Source: Bradyrhizobium yuanmingense
GTDB lineage: Bacteria > Pseudomonadota > Alphaproteobacteria > Rhizobiales > Xanthobacteraceae
Direction of reading: 5' to 3'
NCBI RefSeq assembly: GCF_900094575.1
Contig: NZ_FMAE01000002.1
Location: 682,001-746,000, forward strand
DNA length: 64,000 nucleotides
The position numbers and the translations under genes are program-made. Positions 33,416 to 42,552 of the stretch are shown one piece after another (positions within the stretch are counted from its first letter, which is position 1; each line of letters opens with the position of its first letter). The notes below the pieces were generated by a model that saw only the letters and a program-made list of their open reading frames with translations, ran no database searches and was not told the DNA's origin.

Positions 33416-34147
33416 CTACGCCTTCTCGCCCTGCGGCGAGAACAGATAGCCGCCGCCGCGGATGGTGCGGATTACGGCAGGCTTGGCCGGGTCGGGCTCG
33501 ATCTTGCGGCGGATGCGCATGATGCGCAGATCGACCGCGCGGTCGAAGGCTTCGGCGTCGCGGGCGTTGGCAAGCTCGAGCAGGCGCTCGCGCGACAGCA
33601 CGCGCTTCGGATTGGCGGCGAACACCTTGAGCAGCCCGAACTCGGATGCGGTCAGCGGATGCTCGTTGCCCTCGTCGTCGCGCAAGGCCTGCGCTTCGAG
33701 GTCGAGCCATTTGGTGCCGAAGCGCACCAGCTGCTCCTTGTCCGACTTCGCCGCCGGCGCGTCTGCCGCCTTGGCCGGTCCGCTCCGCCGCAGCACCGAG
33801 CGGATGCGCGCCATCAGCTCGCGCAGCTCGCAGGGCTTTGCCACGTAATCGTCCGCGCCGAGCTCGAGGCCGACGACGCGGTCGATCGGGCTCGCGGTCG
33901 CCGTCAGCATGATGACGGGCACGTTGATGCGGCTCTTGAGGTCGCGGATGATCGAGAGCCCGTCTTCCTCGGGCATGTTGAGGTCGAGCACGACGAGATC
34001 AGGCATGCTGCCCTGGATCGCGGCGCGCAAGGACTTGCCGCCGTCGCACAGCGTCACGGTGAAGCCGTGCATCTTGAGGTAATCGCCGACCATCTCCCGG
34101 GCCGGAGCCTCATCGTCGACGATCATGATGTGCTGGCTTTGGGTCAT
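33416..34147 (-). CDS. OmpR/TorR-type response regulator
   Basis: 243 residues: receiver domain with Asp11, Asp12 and phospho-acceptor Asp55 (LVVLDLNMPEEDGLS), Thr and Lys switch residues (VIMLTATA, DYVAKPCELREL), then a winged-helix DNA-binding domain (LTASEFGLLKVFAANPKRVL, VDLRIMRIRRKIEPD, IRTIRGGGYLF). Last gene of a four-gene leftward operon with two kinases and a TRAP-type binding protein; it lies 39 bp after the hybrid kinase gene. Confidence 0.94.
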   Translation of the reverse strand: MTQSQHIMIVDDEAPAREMVGDYLKMHGFTVTLCDGGKSLRAAIQGSMPDLVVLDLNMPEEDGLSIIRDLKSRINVPVIMLTATASPIDRVVGLELGADDYVAKPCELRELMARIRSVLRRSGPAKAADAPAAKSDKEQLVRFGTKWLDLEAQALRDDEGNEHPLTASEFGLLKVFAANPKRVLSRERLLELANARDAEAFDRAVDLRIMRIRRKIEPDPAKPAVIRTIRGGGYLFSPQGEKA

Positions 34148-34186
34148 GGGCTTTGCATCATGGGCTTTGCATCACGGGCTTTGACA

Positions 34187-35932
34187 TCACGGCGCTTCAG
34201 TCGCAGGGAGGGTGATGGTGAAGGTCGAGCCCTTGCCGGGGCCCTCGCTCTCGGCGGTCACCTCGCCGCCGTGCATGTCGATGATACGCTTGACGATGGA
34301 GAGACCAAGTCCCGTCGAGCTCTCCCCGGCGGTTGGCTTGGCCGACAGCCGCTGGAACCGGCCGAACAGCCGGCCGAGGTCCTCCGGCGACAGCCCGGCG
34401 CCCTCGTCGCTGACGCTGACGATGGTGTCGCTGCCCTCGTGGACCACGGTGACGTCGATCTTGCCGCCGATCGGTGAGTATTTGATGGCGTTGCTGATGA
34501 GATTGTCGATCGCCTCGCGGATGCGGTCGGTGTCGCACATGGTGACGATGTTGGGCGGCGCCGTGACGCTGATCGCCTGCTGCTTGTTGACCGCGAGCGG
34601 CTGGTTGGCCTCGGCGACCTCCTTGACCAGGGCGGCGACGTCGACCGGCTCGCGGCGGATGGTGATGTCGAAGGCATCGGCCATCGCGTCCGAGATCAAA
34701 TGATCGACCATCGTGGTCAGGCGCTTGGTGGCGTCGCGGATATGGTCGACCTGGGCGACGACCCCGCTTTCCGAGGCGCCGGTCGAGATCAGCTCCTTGA
34801 GCATCTCGGTGCGCCCGAGAATGACGCCGAGCGGGTTCTTCAGGTCGTGCGCGACGGTGCCGAGAATCTCGTTCTTGAAGCCGTTGGCGCGCTGCAGCCG
34901 CAGCCATTGGGCCGAGAGGCGGCGGTTGGCCTGCATCAGGGCGCGGGTGCGCTGGGCGACGCGGTCCTCCAGCTGGGTGTTGGCGTCCTGCAGCTGCTGG
35001 TAGAGGATGACGTTGTCAAAGGCGATCGAGAGCCTTGAGGAGAAGATCTCGACCAGCGAACGGTCGGTCTCCGACAGCTCGCGCTCGGCCTGGAGCAGCA
35101 CCACGACCTCGCGGCCCGATCCGGTGCGCAAATAGATCACGCTGCGATGGTCGGCGAATTCGTTCTTGCGGCGCTGGAACGCGGCCTCCACCATCTCGCG
35201 CAGCTCGGGGTCGAGCGCCTTCGACGAGGTGGTGCCGATGAAGCGGCTGTAGCAGCCGCTGCCGGCGAGCACCGAGAGCTCGGGGTCGATGCCGCCATTG
35301 TCGCGCAGCACCAGGATGCCGGCGCAGTCGACGTTGAGCAGCGAAGCGAGCTGGGTCAGGACGCCCTCAGCGAGCCGCTGCATCGACTTGAAGTCGTACA
35401 GCGTGGACGCCGCGTCGATGATGATCTCCAGCCCGCGCCGGGTCTGCACCATGCGCTCAAGCTGCTGGTAGGAGCGCAGCGCCGCGGTCAGCGAGGTGAA
35501 CAGCTTGTCGGCGGTGAGCTCGGTCTTGGCCTTGTAGTCGTTGATGTCGTACTGCACGATGACGCGCCGCTCCGGCGCCTGGCCGGGCTGGCCGGTGCGC
35601 AGGATGATGCGCACGGTCTCGTTCCGGATCTCGTTGCGGATGAACTCGACCAGCTCGAGGCCGGCGACGTCGGTCTCCATGATGACGTCGAGCAGCACGG
35701 CGGCGACGTCGCGGTGCTCGGCCATCAGCTTGCGCCCTTCGGCCGCGGAATAGGCCGACAGGATCTCCAGGCTCTGGCCGTTCAGGCTGTAGTCCGACAG
35801 CGCGAAACGCGTACCGTCATGCACGGCCGGATCGTCATCGATGACGGCGATCTTCCATTTCCGGGCGTTGCTGTCCTCCGACGCGGTACCGGTGTCGTCG
35901 ATCAGGTGGAGGACATCGTCCTGTTCGGCCAT
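34187..35932 (-). CDS. REC-DUF3369-histidine kinase hybrid protein
   Basis: Cytoplasmic signalling protein of 581 residues with three parts: an N-terminal receiver (Asp82 in VLLDVIMETD), a DUF3369 sensor-like middle (about residues 150-320, with YDINDYKAKTELTADKL at its start and a coiled-coil at 310-345), and a C-terminal kinase with His362 (GTVAHDLKNPLGVIL), N box NLISNAIKYSP, G boxes DEGAGL and GLGLSIVK. No membrane segments. It overlaps the upstream kinase gene by 31 bp and precedes the OmpR-type regulator. A receiver at the input end suggests it is phosphorylated by the membrane kinase, forming a relay. Confidence 0.9.
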   Translation of the reverse strand: MAEQDDVLHLIDDTGTASEDSNARKWKIAVIDDDPAVHDGTRFALSDYSLNGQSLEILSAYSAAEGRKLMAEHRDVAAVLLDVIMETDVAGLELVEFIRNEIRNETVRIILRTGQPGQAPERRVIVQYDINDYKAKTELTADKLFTSLTAALRSYQQLERMVQTRRGLEIIIDAASTLYDFKSMQRLAEGVLTQLASLLNVDCAGILVLRDNGGIDPELSVLAGSGCYSRFIGTTSSKALDPELREMVEAAFQRRKNEFADHRSVIYLRTGSGREVVVLLQAERELSETDRSLVEIFSSRLSIAFDNVILYQQLQDANTQLEDRVAQRTRALMQANRRLSAQWLRLQRANGFKNEILGTVAHDLKNPLGVILGRTEMLKELISTGASESGVVAQVDHIRDATKRLTTMVDHLISDAMADAFDITIRREPVDVAALVKEVAEANQPLAVNKQQAISVTAPPNIVTMCDTDRIREAIDNLISNAIKYSPIGGKIDVTVVHEGSDTIVSVSDEGAGLSPEDLGRLFGRFQRLSAKPTAGESSTGLGLSIVKRIIDMHGGEVTAESEGPGKGSTFTITLPATEAP

Positions 35933-37980
35933 TGCGAAGATCCGTCACTTTCTGTGCTTTGCGCGCCGCCCTTGGCGACGCGGGGCATGATAATGCGAAA
36001 AGTAGTGCCTTGTCCCAGCTTGGATTCCAGCATCATCCGGCCGCCGAGCTGCTGGGTGACGAGGTTATAGACGATATGAAGGCCAAGTCCCGTGCCGCCT
36101 TCATTGCGCCGGGTGGTAAAGAAAGGGTCAAAGGCCTGGCGCTGCACGTCCGGGGTCATGCCGGCCCCGTCGTCGGAGAAGCTGATCTCGATGTCCTCGG
36201 TGCCGCGCGGCCGCGCCGAGATCGCGATCCGGCCGGCGCGGCCGTCGGCGAAGGCGTGGTTGGCGGCGTTGAGGAAGAGGTTGGTCAGGATCTGGCCGTA
36301 GGAGCCGGGATAGCCGTCGAGCAGCAGCCCCTCGGGGACGTCGACCTCCAGCGTGATCGGCGAGCGCTTCAGCACGGGCTTGAGGCTGGCGATGATCTGG
36401 TCGGTGGCTTCGCTCAAGGAGAATTGCCGCCGCTCGGCATGGGAACGGTCGACCGCGACCTGCTTGAACGACTGGATCAGCTCGCCGGCGCGGGTCAGAT
36501 TGGCGACGAGCTGCTGCGAGGCGTCGCGCGAGGACTGCACGAATTCCTCCAGCTGTGAGCGGCGCAGGCCGCCCTCGCCCTTGAGCTGGGCTTCGAAAAT
36601 CTCGGTGCGCCGGGCAAAGCTCGAAGCCACCGTCAGGCTGATGCCGATCGGGTTGTTGACCTCGTGCGCAACGCCGGCAACGAGGCCGCCGAGCGCGGCC
36701 AGCCGCTCGGCGTCGATCAGGTTCTGCTGCGCGGTGTTGAGCTCGAACAGGGCGCTCTCGGCCTTTTCCTTGGACGCGCGCAGCTCGTCCTCGGTCCGGC
36801 GCTTGGCCATCGCGTTCTCGCGGAACACCTCCACCGCGCGCGCCATGGCCCCGACCTCGTCGCGCGCTTTCGTGCCCTGCACCTCGCGGTCGAGATCGCC
36901 GAGCGTGATCGCCCGCATCGCGGACATGATCTGCTGCAGCGGCAGGCGGATCGACAGCGCGATCAGGACGCCCGCGGTGAGGATGATGCCGAGGAAGATC
37001 ACCGCGATCGACAGCACCCGGCGTGAGATATCCGCCAGCGTGCGGTCGAATACCTCCTGCGCCTTCTGCTCGCGCTGGCGCATCTTGGTCGAGAGGTCGT
37101 CGATGGCGCCGATCGCCTCGGCCTGGCTGGCGTCGATGGTGTTGCGGAGCAGCTCGGTGCGGCTCGCAAGCTGCTCGGAGAGTTTTGCAAAGCCCTCGCG
37201 AAGTGCGGCGGTGCGGGCCGCGAGCCGCCGCAAGGCCATCTTCTGCAGGTCGTTGTCGGCGAGATCGATCATGACCGGGATGGTCCTCTCGATCGTCTCG
37301 GTATGGCGGCGCGCGTCGTCGGCGGCGCCCGACGACTGCGACAGGTAATAGGAATTGGCCGCGACCAGCATCGCGGTGAAGGCTTCGCGGGATTTGCCGA
37401 GCGAGGGCCAGATCAGCGCGTCGCGATGGCCGGTGGCACCCTCGATGATGGAGTAGAGTCCCGCCATGTCCCTGGCCGGGCCCTGCACCTGCTCCTCATA
37501 GGTCTTGGCGATGGTGGACTGCACGCTGCGCAGCTCGCCGAAGCCGTTGAGGAAGCGGTCGGTGGTGCGCTCCAGCTCCTCGACCGAGCCCGACAGCATC
37601 GGGTCCTTGGCGGCGCGATTGGTCAGCGTGCCCAGCACCGCCTCGCGCAGCAACAGGATCTCGGCGAACAGGTCCGGACTCGGCTGGTTGATGTAGCGGT
37701 GGATCAGGTTCTGCAGCCGCCCGGTCTCGCTTTCGAGCAGCGCCAAGATCCGGTCGGACTCGCGCACCTGGCGCACATCGTCCCAGGCCGAGCCGAGCAC
37801 CTTGGCGCCGTTCCAGATCATCGCCACCAGCACCACGACCACGGCGGAGTTCAGCGCGGCGATCGACAGGATGCGCCAGCGGATCGGCACCGCCCGTAAG
37901 AGGCCGACGATGCGCGCGCGCAGCTGCCCGATCGGGCCGGGTGGCTTGTCCGCGTGATCGCTATGTCCAAGCGCAGCCAA
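35902..37980 (-). CDS. Membrane sensor histidine kinase with HAMP domain (TorS-like)
   Basis: 692 residues. Membrane helices at about 36-57 and 322-344 enclose a 260-residue helical periplasmic domain of the TorS type; HAMP follows (IRLPLQQIMSAMRAITLGDL), then a coiled coil and kinase core with His439 (LVAGVAHEVNNPIGISL), N box NLFLNAANHAFA and G boxes DDGAGMTP and GGTGLGLHIV. It has no receiver or Hpt domain, unlike E. coli TorS. Located 6 bp after the TRAP-type binding protein gene, its likely ligand-bound partner in the periplasm. Confidence 0.92.
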   Translation of the reverse strand: MAALGHSDHADKPPGPIGQLRARIVGLLRAVPIRWRILSIAALNSAVVVVLVAMIWNGAKVLGSAWDDVRQVRESDRILALLESETGRLQNLIHRYINQPSPDLFAEILLLREAVLGTLTNRAAKDPMLSGSVEELERTTDRFLNGFGELRSVQSTIAKTYEEQVQGPARDMAGLYSIIEGATGHRDALIWPSLGKSREAFTAMLVAANSYYLSQSSGAADDARRHTETIERTIPVMIDLADNDLQKMALRRLAARTAALREGFAKLSEQLASRTELLRNTIDASQAEAIGAIDDLSTKMRQREQKAQEVFDRTLADISRRVLSIAVIFLGIILTAGVLIALSIRLPLQQIMSAMRAITLGDLDREVQGTKARDEVGAMARAVEVFRENAMAKRRTEDELRASKEKAESALFELNTAQQNLIDAERLAALGGLVAGVAHEVNNPIGISLTVASSFARRTEIFEAQLKGEGGLRRSQLEEFVQSSRDASQQLVANLTRAGELIQSFKQVAVDRSHAERRQFSLSEATDQIIASLKPVLKRSPITLEVDVPEGLLLDGYPGSYGQILTNLFLNAANHAFADGRAGRIAISARPRGTEDIEISFSDDGAGMTPDVQRQAFDPFFTTRRNEGGTGLGLHIVYNLVTQQLGGRMMLESKLGQGTTFRIIMPRVAKGGAQSTESDGSSQWPNRTMSST

Positions 37981-37986
37981 CAGGCC

Positions 37987-39003
37987 TCACTCCACCTTGC
38001 GAATCCGTTCGATCAGCGCGGCCGCCGCGGGGTCGCGCGCGGCCTTGGCGTAGATTGCGGCCATGGCGTCCTCGAACGGCTTGCGGTCGATGTCCCTGAT
38101 GATGGTGACGCCGGCTTCCTGCGCCTTGCGCTGCGACTGTTCCTCGAGGTCGCGCCACTTCTCGCGCATGAACCGGCTGGAGCGCTGCGCGGCCTCCTTA
38201 AAGATCGTCTGCTCCTCCGCCGACAGGCTGTTCCAGGCCTTCAGAGAGATCACCAGCACCTCCGGGCTCATCGTGTGCTCGGTCAGCGTGTAATGGCCGG
38301 CATGCTTGTAATGGTTCGTGGTCACGAAGGATGGCCAGTTGTTTTCGGCGCCGTCGATCAGATGGTTGGCAAGCCCGGTGAGCACCTGCCCGTAGGGCAG
38401 CTCGACCGGTTCGGCGCCGAGCGCGCGCATCATCTGGCTCATCAACTCCGACTGCTGCACGCGGATCCGCAATCCCTTGAGGTCCGCGATGGTCTTCACC
38501 GGGCGGACCCCGTTATAGATCGAGCGCGCACCCGAATCGTAGAAGGCGAGCCCGACGAAGCCGTAGGGCTCGAAGCTACCGAGGATCTCGCTGCCGACAG
38601 CTCCGTCCAGCACCTTCTGCATGTGCTCGATGGACCGGAACAGGAACGGCATCGCCAGCACGTTCATCGCCGGGACGAAATTGCCGATCAGGGCGACATT
38701 GGTCCGGTTGAGGTCGATCGCACCGGCCCGGGTCTGCTCGATCGTCTCCTTTTCCTCCCCGAGCTGGCGGGAGTGGAACACCTTGATCTCGTGGCGGCCC
38801 TTGGTGCGCTCGGCGATCAGGGCGCCCATGTAGCGCAGCGCCTGGACGGTCGGGTAGTCCTCGGCCTGGGTGTCGGCGGCGCGAAATTCGCGCGCAACCG
38901 CACTCGTCGCGCGCATGCTCGACGAGACTGCGGCAAGCAGAAGCGCGACGAAGATCACCCCGGTCCGCGAGAGTTCGGCACGGCTCAACACTGGCACACT
39001 CAA
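37987..39003 (-). CDS. TRAP-type (DctP family) periplasmic binding protein
   Basis: 338 residues: signal peptide (VIFVALLLAAVSSSMRATSAVA), then the DctP pattern GAIDLNRTNVALIGNFVPAM, IEHMQKVLDGAVG, the signature LKGLRIRVQQSELMSQMMRALGAEPVELPY region and GQVLTGLANHLIDGAENNW. Start is TTG 39003 or GTG 38997; GAGGGG is better spaced for the GTG. No DctQ or DctM membrane genes are nearby. As the first gene of a unit with two kinases and a regulator, it probably acts as the ligand-sensing subunit for the downstream kinase, as TorT does for TorS, although it is from a different binding-protein fold family. Confidence 0.9.
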   Translation of the reverse strand: MSVPVLSRAELSRTGVIFVALLLAAVSSSMRATSAVAREFRAADTQAEDYPTVQALRYMGALIAERTKGRHEIKVFHSRQLGEEKETIEQTRAGAIDLNRTNVALIGNFVPAMNVLAMPFLFRSIEHMQKVLDGAVGSEILGSFEPYGFVGLAFYDSGARSIYNGVRPVKTIADLKGLRIRVQQSELMSQMMRALGAEPVELPYGQVLTGLANHLIDGAENNWPSFVTTNHYKHAGHYTLTEHTMSPEVLVISLKAWNSLSAEEQTIFKEAAQRSSRFMREKWRDLEEQSQRKAQEAGVTIIRDIDRKPFEDAMAAIYAKAARDPAAAALIERIRKVE

Positions 39004-39048
39004 CCCCTCAGTGGTGGAGTCTATGGCGGAAGGAAAAGGTTCAATGCA

Positions 39049-39139
39049 ATCTAAAGCGTTTTCAAGCGAAGTGGATACCGGTTCGCGTAAAGAAAACCCG
39101 TCAAATTAATAATTTAGAACCCGTTCCGATCGGAACGGG
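39049..39139. repeat. Rhizobiales dispersed repeat with 20-bp palindrome
   Basis: Contains the AAAGCGTTTTCAAGCGAAGT-type block common in Rhizobiales intergenic DNA and ends in a perfect palindrome at 39120-39139 (CCCGTTCCGA/TCGGAACGGG). It lies between the divergent DctP and UgpB genes, so it may overlap their promoters. Confidence 0.75.
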
Positions 39140-39293
39140 GCTCCAGCAGAAGTTAAGGGAAGCCCCATTCCGTCCCCGGCCAGCGGGCTGATTGTGCGGC
39201 GCGGCCGGCGTTCATTCCCGGTTGAAACGGCCACTGCCGGGCCTTAAGCAGGACAGCCGCCACGTCGACCGCGGCCTGGGAAGAGCCATCCTG

Positions 39294-40616
39294 ATGTCAG
39301 CCTTGCGCCTTTTGCAGCTCGTTGCCGCCTTTGCGGCCCTCGCATTGGCCGCCCCTGCGCGGGCTGCCACCGAGATCGCCTGGTGGCACGCCATGTCCGG
39401 CGAGCTCGGCCGGCAGCTGGAAAAGCTCGCCGCCGACTTCAATGCCTCGCAATCCGATTACCGCATCGTGCCCGTCTACAAGGGCAATTACACCGAGACG
39501 GTGACGGCGGCGATCTTCGCCTTCCGCTCGCGCACCCAGCCCGCCATCGTCCAGGTCAACGAGGTCGCCACCGCCACCATGACCGCGGCCAAGGGCGCGA
39601 TCTATCCGGTGTTCAGCCTGATGCGGGACCAGGGCGAGCCGTTCTCGCTCAGTGATTATCTGCCCGCGGTCTCCGGCTATTACACCGATGCGGCCGGCAA
39701 TCTGTTGTCCTTTCCGTTCAATTCCTCGACGCCGATCCTCTATTACAACAAGACCATGTTCCGCGACGCCGGCCTCGATCCGGAGGCGCCGCCGAAGACC
39801 TGGCCGGAACTGGGAGCGGTCGCCAAGCGCCTGCGCGACCGCGGCGCTGCTTGCGGCTTCACCACGTCCTGGCCGTCCTGGATCCATGTCGAGAATTTCG
39901 CCGCCTTCCACAATCTGCCGCTGGCCACCCGCACCAACGGCTTTGCAGGCCTCGATGCGGAATTGACCATCAACAATCCGATCGTGGTCAAGCACGTCGG
40001 CCAGCTTGCCGAGTGGCAAAAGACAAAACTGTTCGACTATAGCGGCCGCGGCCAGTCGGCCGAGCCGCGATTCCAGAAAGGCGAATGCGGCATCTTCATC
40101 GGCTCCTCGGCCACGCGGGCCGACATCAAGGCGAATTCGAAGTTCGAGATCGGCTACGGCATGATGCCCTATTGGCCCGACGTGAAGGGCGCGCCGCAGA
40201 ACTCGATCATCGGCGGCGCCACGCTGTGGGTGCTGCGCGACCGTCCGCGCGAGGAATACAAGGGCGTGGCGCGCTTCTTCGCCTATCTGTCCCAGCCCGG
40301 CGTGCAGGCCGCCTGGCACCAGAACACCGGCTATCTCCCCGTGACCCGCGCCGCGTTCGAGCTGACGCGCTCGCAAGGCTTCTATGAGCGCAATCCGGGC
40401 TCGGCGATCTCGTTCGAGCAGATCACGCTCAATCCGCCAACCGAGAACTCCAAGGGCATCCGGCTCGGCTCCTTCGTCCTGATCCGCGGCGTGATCGAGG
40501 ACGAGCTCGAGCAGGCCTTCGCCGGCCACAAGAGCGCGCAATCAGCACTCGATTCCGCCGTCGAGCGCGGCAACAAGCTCTTGCGCCAGTTCGAGCGCGC
40601 GAGTCCCGAGCGGTAG
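39294..40616 (+). CDS. ugpB: Glycerol-3-phosphate-type ABC binding protein (UgpB-like)
   Basis: 440-residue periplasmic binding protein. Signal peptide MSALRLLQLVAAFAALALAA ending at ARA, then ATEIAWWHAMSGELGRQLEK and the UgpB pattern YRIVPVYKGNYTETV, PFNSSTPILYYNKTMF, and HQNTGYLPVTRAAFEL. Family members bind sn-glycerol-3-phosphate or glycerophosphodiesters. The permease and ATPase genes ugpA, ugpE and ugpC are not here, so the gene is an orphan in this window. ATG at 39294. Confidence 0.9.
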   Translation: MSALRLLQLVAAFAALALAAPARAATEIAWWHAMSGELGRQLEKLAADFNASQSDYRIVPVYKGNYTETVTAAIFAFRSRTQPAIVQVNEVATATMTAAKGAIYPVFSLMRDQGEPFSLSDYLPAVSGYYTDAAGNLLSFPFNSSTPILYYNKTMFRDAGLDPEAPPKTWPELGAVAKRLRDRGAACGFTTSWPSWIHVENFAAFHNLPLATRTNGFAGLDAELTINNPIVVKHVGQLAEWQKTKLFDYSGRGQSAEPRFQKGECGIFIGSSATRADIKANSKFEIGYGMMPYWPDVKGAPQNSIIGGATLWVLRDRPREEYKGVARFFAYLSQPGVQAAWHQNTGYLPVTRAAFELTRSQGFYERNPGSAISFEQITLNPPTENSKGIRLGSFVLIRGVIEDELEQAFAGHKSAQSALDSAVERGNKLLRQFERASPER

Positions 40617-40655
40617 GGTGTGTTGCGATTACGTCTCGCCGCCGCTGCGAACGAG

Positions 40656-40806
40656 GTGCGCTCCCTCCCCCGCTTGCGGGGGAGGGTTGGGGAGAGGGTT
40701 CTCTCCACGTTGGGATTGTCTGAAGTCTGCGGAGAGTGTCCCCACGTGGAGAGAGCCCCCACCCGGCGCTTCGCGCCGACCTCCCCCGCAAGCGGGAGAG
40801 GTGCAC
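40656..40806. repeat. Palindromic repeat, CTCCCCCGCAAGCGGGGGAG family
   Basis: Outer arms GTGCGCTCCCTCCCCCGCTT and the facing CAAGCGGGAGAGGTGCAC. Same family as 29353-29500. It fills the 251-bp gap between the UgpB-like and APH-like genes. Confidence 0.85.
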
Positions 40807-40867
40807 CGTTTCCTTGGCTTGCACCGGGTCAACCAAAGTTGCCCCTGCATTCGATACGCGAGTGCAG

Positions 40868-41824
40868 ATGACAATCACGCCGCAACAGCTGCCTCACTTC
40901 GCCGACGCCGCAAGCTTCCGCGCTTTCCGCTCCGCGTCCACGCAATGGCTGCCGATCGCCCTCGACATCGCACGTAGCCATGGCCTCGATGCCGGCTCGC
41001 CGCATGTGTTTGCGACCGGCACCAATCTCGTGGTCGGCCTCGGCGAGACGCTGATCCTGAAGATCTTTCCGCCGCTGCTCGCAGCGCAGTTCGTCTCGGA
41101 GCGCGTCGCGCTGACGCAGCTCAAAGGCCGTCTGCACCTGCCGATCCCCGAGATCGTCGCGGAGGGGATGCGCGACGGCTGGCCCTATCTCGTCATCACG
41201 CGCCTCGCCGGCACGCTGGGTTCGGAGGTCTGGCCATCACTGCCGGAGCCGCAGAAGGAGCGCCTGCTGCTCCAGATCGGGGAGACCATTGCGAGCGTGC
41301 AGCGCGCGCCGCTTGGACCGCTCGCGCATATCGAGCCGCGCTGGGACGCGTTCATGCGCCGGCAGATGCAGGCTTGCCGTGCGCGGCACGAGCGTCTCGG
41401 CCTCGCACCAAAATTCCTCGAGGGCCTCGACGACTTCCTGCGCGATGCCGCAAAGCTGATCCCGATGGACGCGCCGCCGGTGATCCTGATCGGTGAATAC
41501 ATCCCCGAGAACTTTCTGCTCGCCTGTGACGACGGCCAATGGTCGCTCGGCGGCCTGTTCGATTTCGGCGACGTGCTCACGGGGTGGAGCGACTACGATC
41601 TGCTCGGCCCCAGCGCCTTCATGGCGGCGGGCCGGCCGGGCAGGGTGAAGAGCCTGCTCGAAGGCTTTGGCTATGCAAGGCTGGACGCGACGCTCAAGCG
41701 CCGCCTGATGGCCCTGATGCTGCTGCACCGCGCCAGCGACCTCAACAGCCACATCTGCATCGAGGGTTGGCAGGAGCGGGCGGATGATCTGATCGAGCTC
41801 CAGGAGCTGATCTGGGCTACCTGA
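40868..41824 (+). CDS. APH-fold phosphotransferase family protein, atypical catalytic loop
   Basis: 318 residues with the aminoglycoside-phosphotransferase/choline-kinase fold: N-lobe GTNLVVGLGETLILKIFPP with the ATP-lysine in LILKIFPP, a catalytic-loop segment VILIGEYIPENFLL, and the metal-binding GLFDFGDVLTGWSDYD. The usual HGDLHxxN catalytic motif reads IGEYIPEN here, so the catalytic Asp is Glu or displaced. The protein may act on an unusual substrate or be a pseudokinase. Not evidence of antibiotic resistance. ATG at 40868 without a strong ribosome-binding site. Confidence 0.75.
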   Translation: MTITPQQLPHFADAASFRAFRSASTQWLPIALDIARSHGLDAGSPHVFATGTNLVVGLGETLILKIFPPLLAAQFVSERVALTQLKGRLHLPIPEIVAEGMRDGWPYLVITRLAGTLGSEVWPSLPEPQKERLLLQIGETIASVQRAPLGPLAHIEPRWDAFMRRQMQACRARHERLGLAPKFLEGLDDFLRDAAKLIPMDAPPVILIGEYIPENFLLACDDGQWSLGGLFDFGDVLTGWSDYDLLGPSAFMAAGRPGRVKSLLEGFGYARLDATLKRRLMALMLLHRASDLNSHICIEGWQERADDLIELQELIWAT

Positions 41825-42439
41825 TCGACGGCGGTCACCGCCCCGTAGTTTGGCTTCTTGTCCGTCGAAACACGGTCAGCCCTTGGGGAAAAGCGGGATT
41901 GCCCACGGAAATCGTCAGGCCGGCGTGGACTCCGCCATCCGGGCACGCCACCATGCAACCTGCGATTCGGCTTCGCTGGTTCGCAATCGTGGATAGGAGC
42001 CGATCTTCCGCCAAGTCGACGCGGCTCTTTCCACTGGCGATCCCGCTCTAGGGCGGGACCCGGCGCTCCCTTCCATCAGGAGCGCTGCGCTACCAACGGC
42101 CCCCTCCACAAGGGCCACCCGTCTCCCCCTCCCGTTCGAAAGCGAGGGGTTCGAAGCGAAGGCCGTCCGGTCCACCCCGGGCGGTCTTTGTGCTTTCAGC
42201 AGGCTTCGAATCAAATTCTTCAGCACAACTGAAATCGCGTACACACTACGCACAGTAGGATTCCTCCTACAAGACACTTGAGGACACACAGTCCTCAAAC
42301 AACGGGGACAAACTCGCGCCGCATCCTTGTCACGCGACCCACGAACACCCTGCGTGAAACCCCGGCGCCGTGCGCGAGCTCACCAAATAGGCTATCAAAT
42401 TTTTCGGTCTATTTTTTATGCAAATATGCGTTTTTGTAT
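41825..42439. other. Long intergenic region between APH-like gene and ABC operon
   Basis: About 600 bp without a supported CDS. It holds several GC hairpins (for example GATCCCGCTCTAGGGCGGGA and CCCCTCCACAAGGGC) and a GTTCGAAAGCGAGGGGTTCG stretch, then becomes A/T-rich towards 42400. No tRNA cloverleaf or tmRNA tag was recognised. A structured small RNA or long leader is possible, but I see nothing diagnostic. Confidence 0.4.
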
Positions 42440-42457
42440 GCACATGCGAAATTGTGC
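42440..42457. promoter_or_regulatory. Candidate activator dyad upstream of the sigma-54 promoter
   Basis: GCAC (42440-42443), N10, GTGC (42454-42457) about 80-100 bp upstream of the -24 element, where NtrC-type enhancer sites usually lie. Half-sites resemble the GCAC/GTGC of NtrC boxes (TGCAC-N7-GTGCA), but the spacing is three bases longer than consensus. ATGCA-type direct repeats lie just upstream (42419-42445). Confidence 0.3.
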
Positions 42458-42537
42458 GTGGAGCTGCATCCACTTGGGGGCGCAGAAATCCTCTATAATT
42501 TCAGTTGCTTATGCATCTTTAGTCTTCCGTTAAGCCT

Positions 42538-42552
42538 TGGCACAAACCTTGC
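42538..42552 (+). promoter_or_regulatory. Sigma-54 (RpoN) promoter of the ABC-atzGEH operon
   Basis: TGGCAC (42538-42543), AAACC, TTGC (42549-42552): GG and GC are exactly 12 bases apart, a full match to the -24/-12 consensus. It lies 43 bp upstream of the binding-protein ATG. RpoN promoters need an NtrC/NifA-type activator, which suits nitrogen-controlled expression. Confidence 0.8.

Noticed and set aside
40868-41824. Antibiotic resistance gene (aminoglycoside phosphotransferase)
   Set aside because: Only the fold matches; the catalytic motif is altered and chromosomal APH-fold proteins of this type act on many metabolites.
42121-42170. Possible tRNA because of GGTTCGAA-like sequence
   Set aside because: No acceptor stem, anticodon arm or D arm could be folded around it.
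41915-42298. A 127-codon leftward frame in the 770-bp gap
   Set aside because: Arg/Ser-rich, no ribosome-binding site, no recognisable family and convergent with structured DNA; treated as non-coding.
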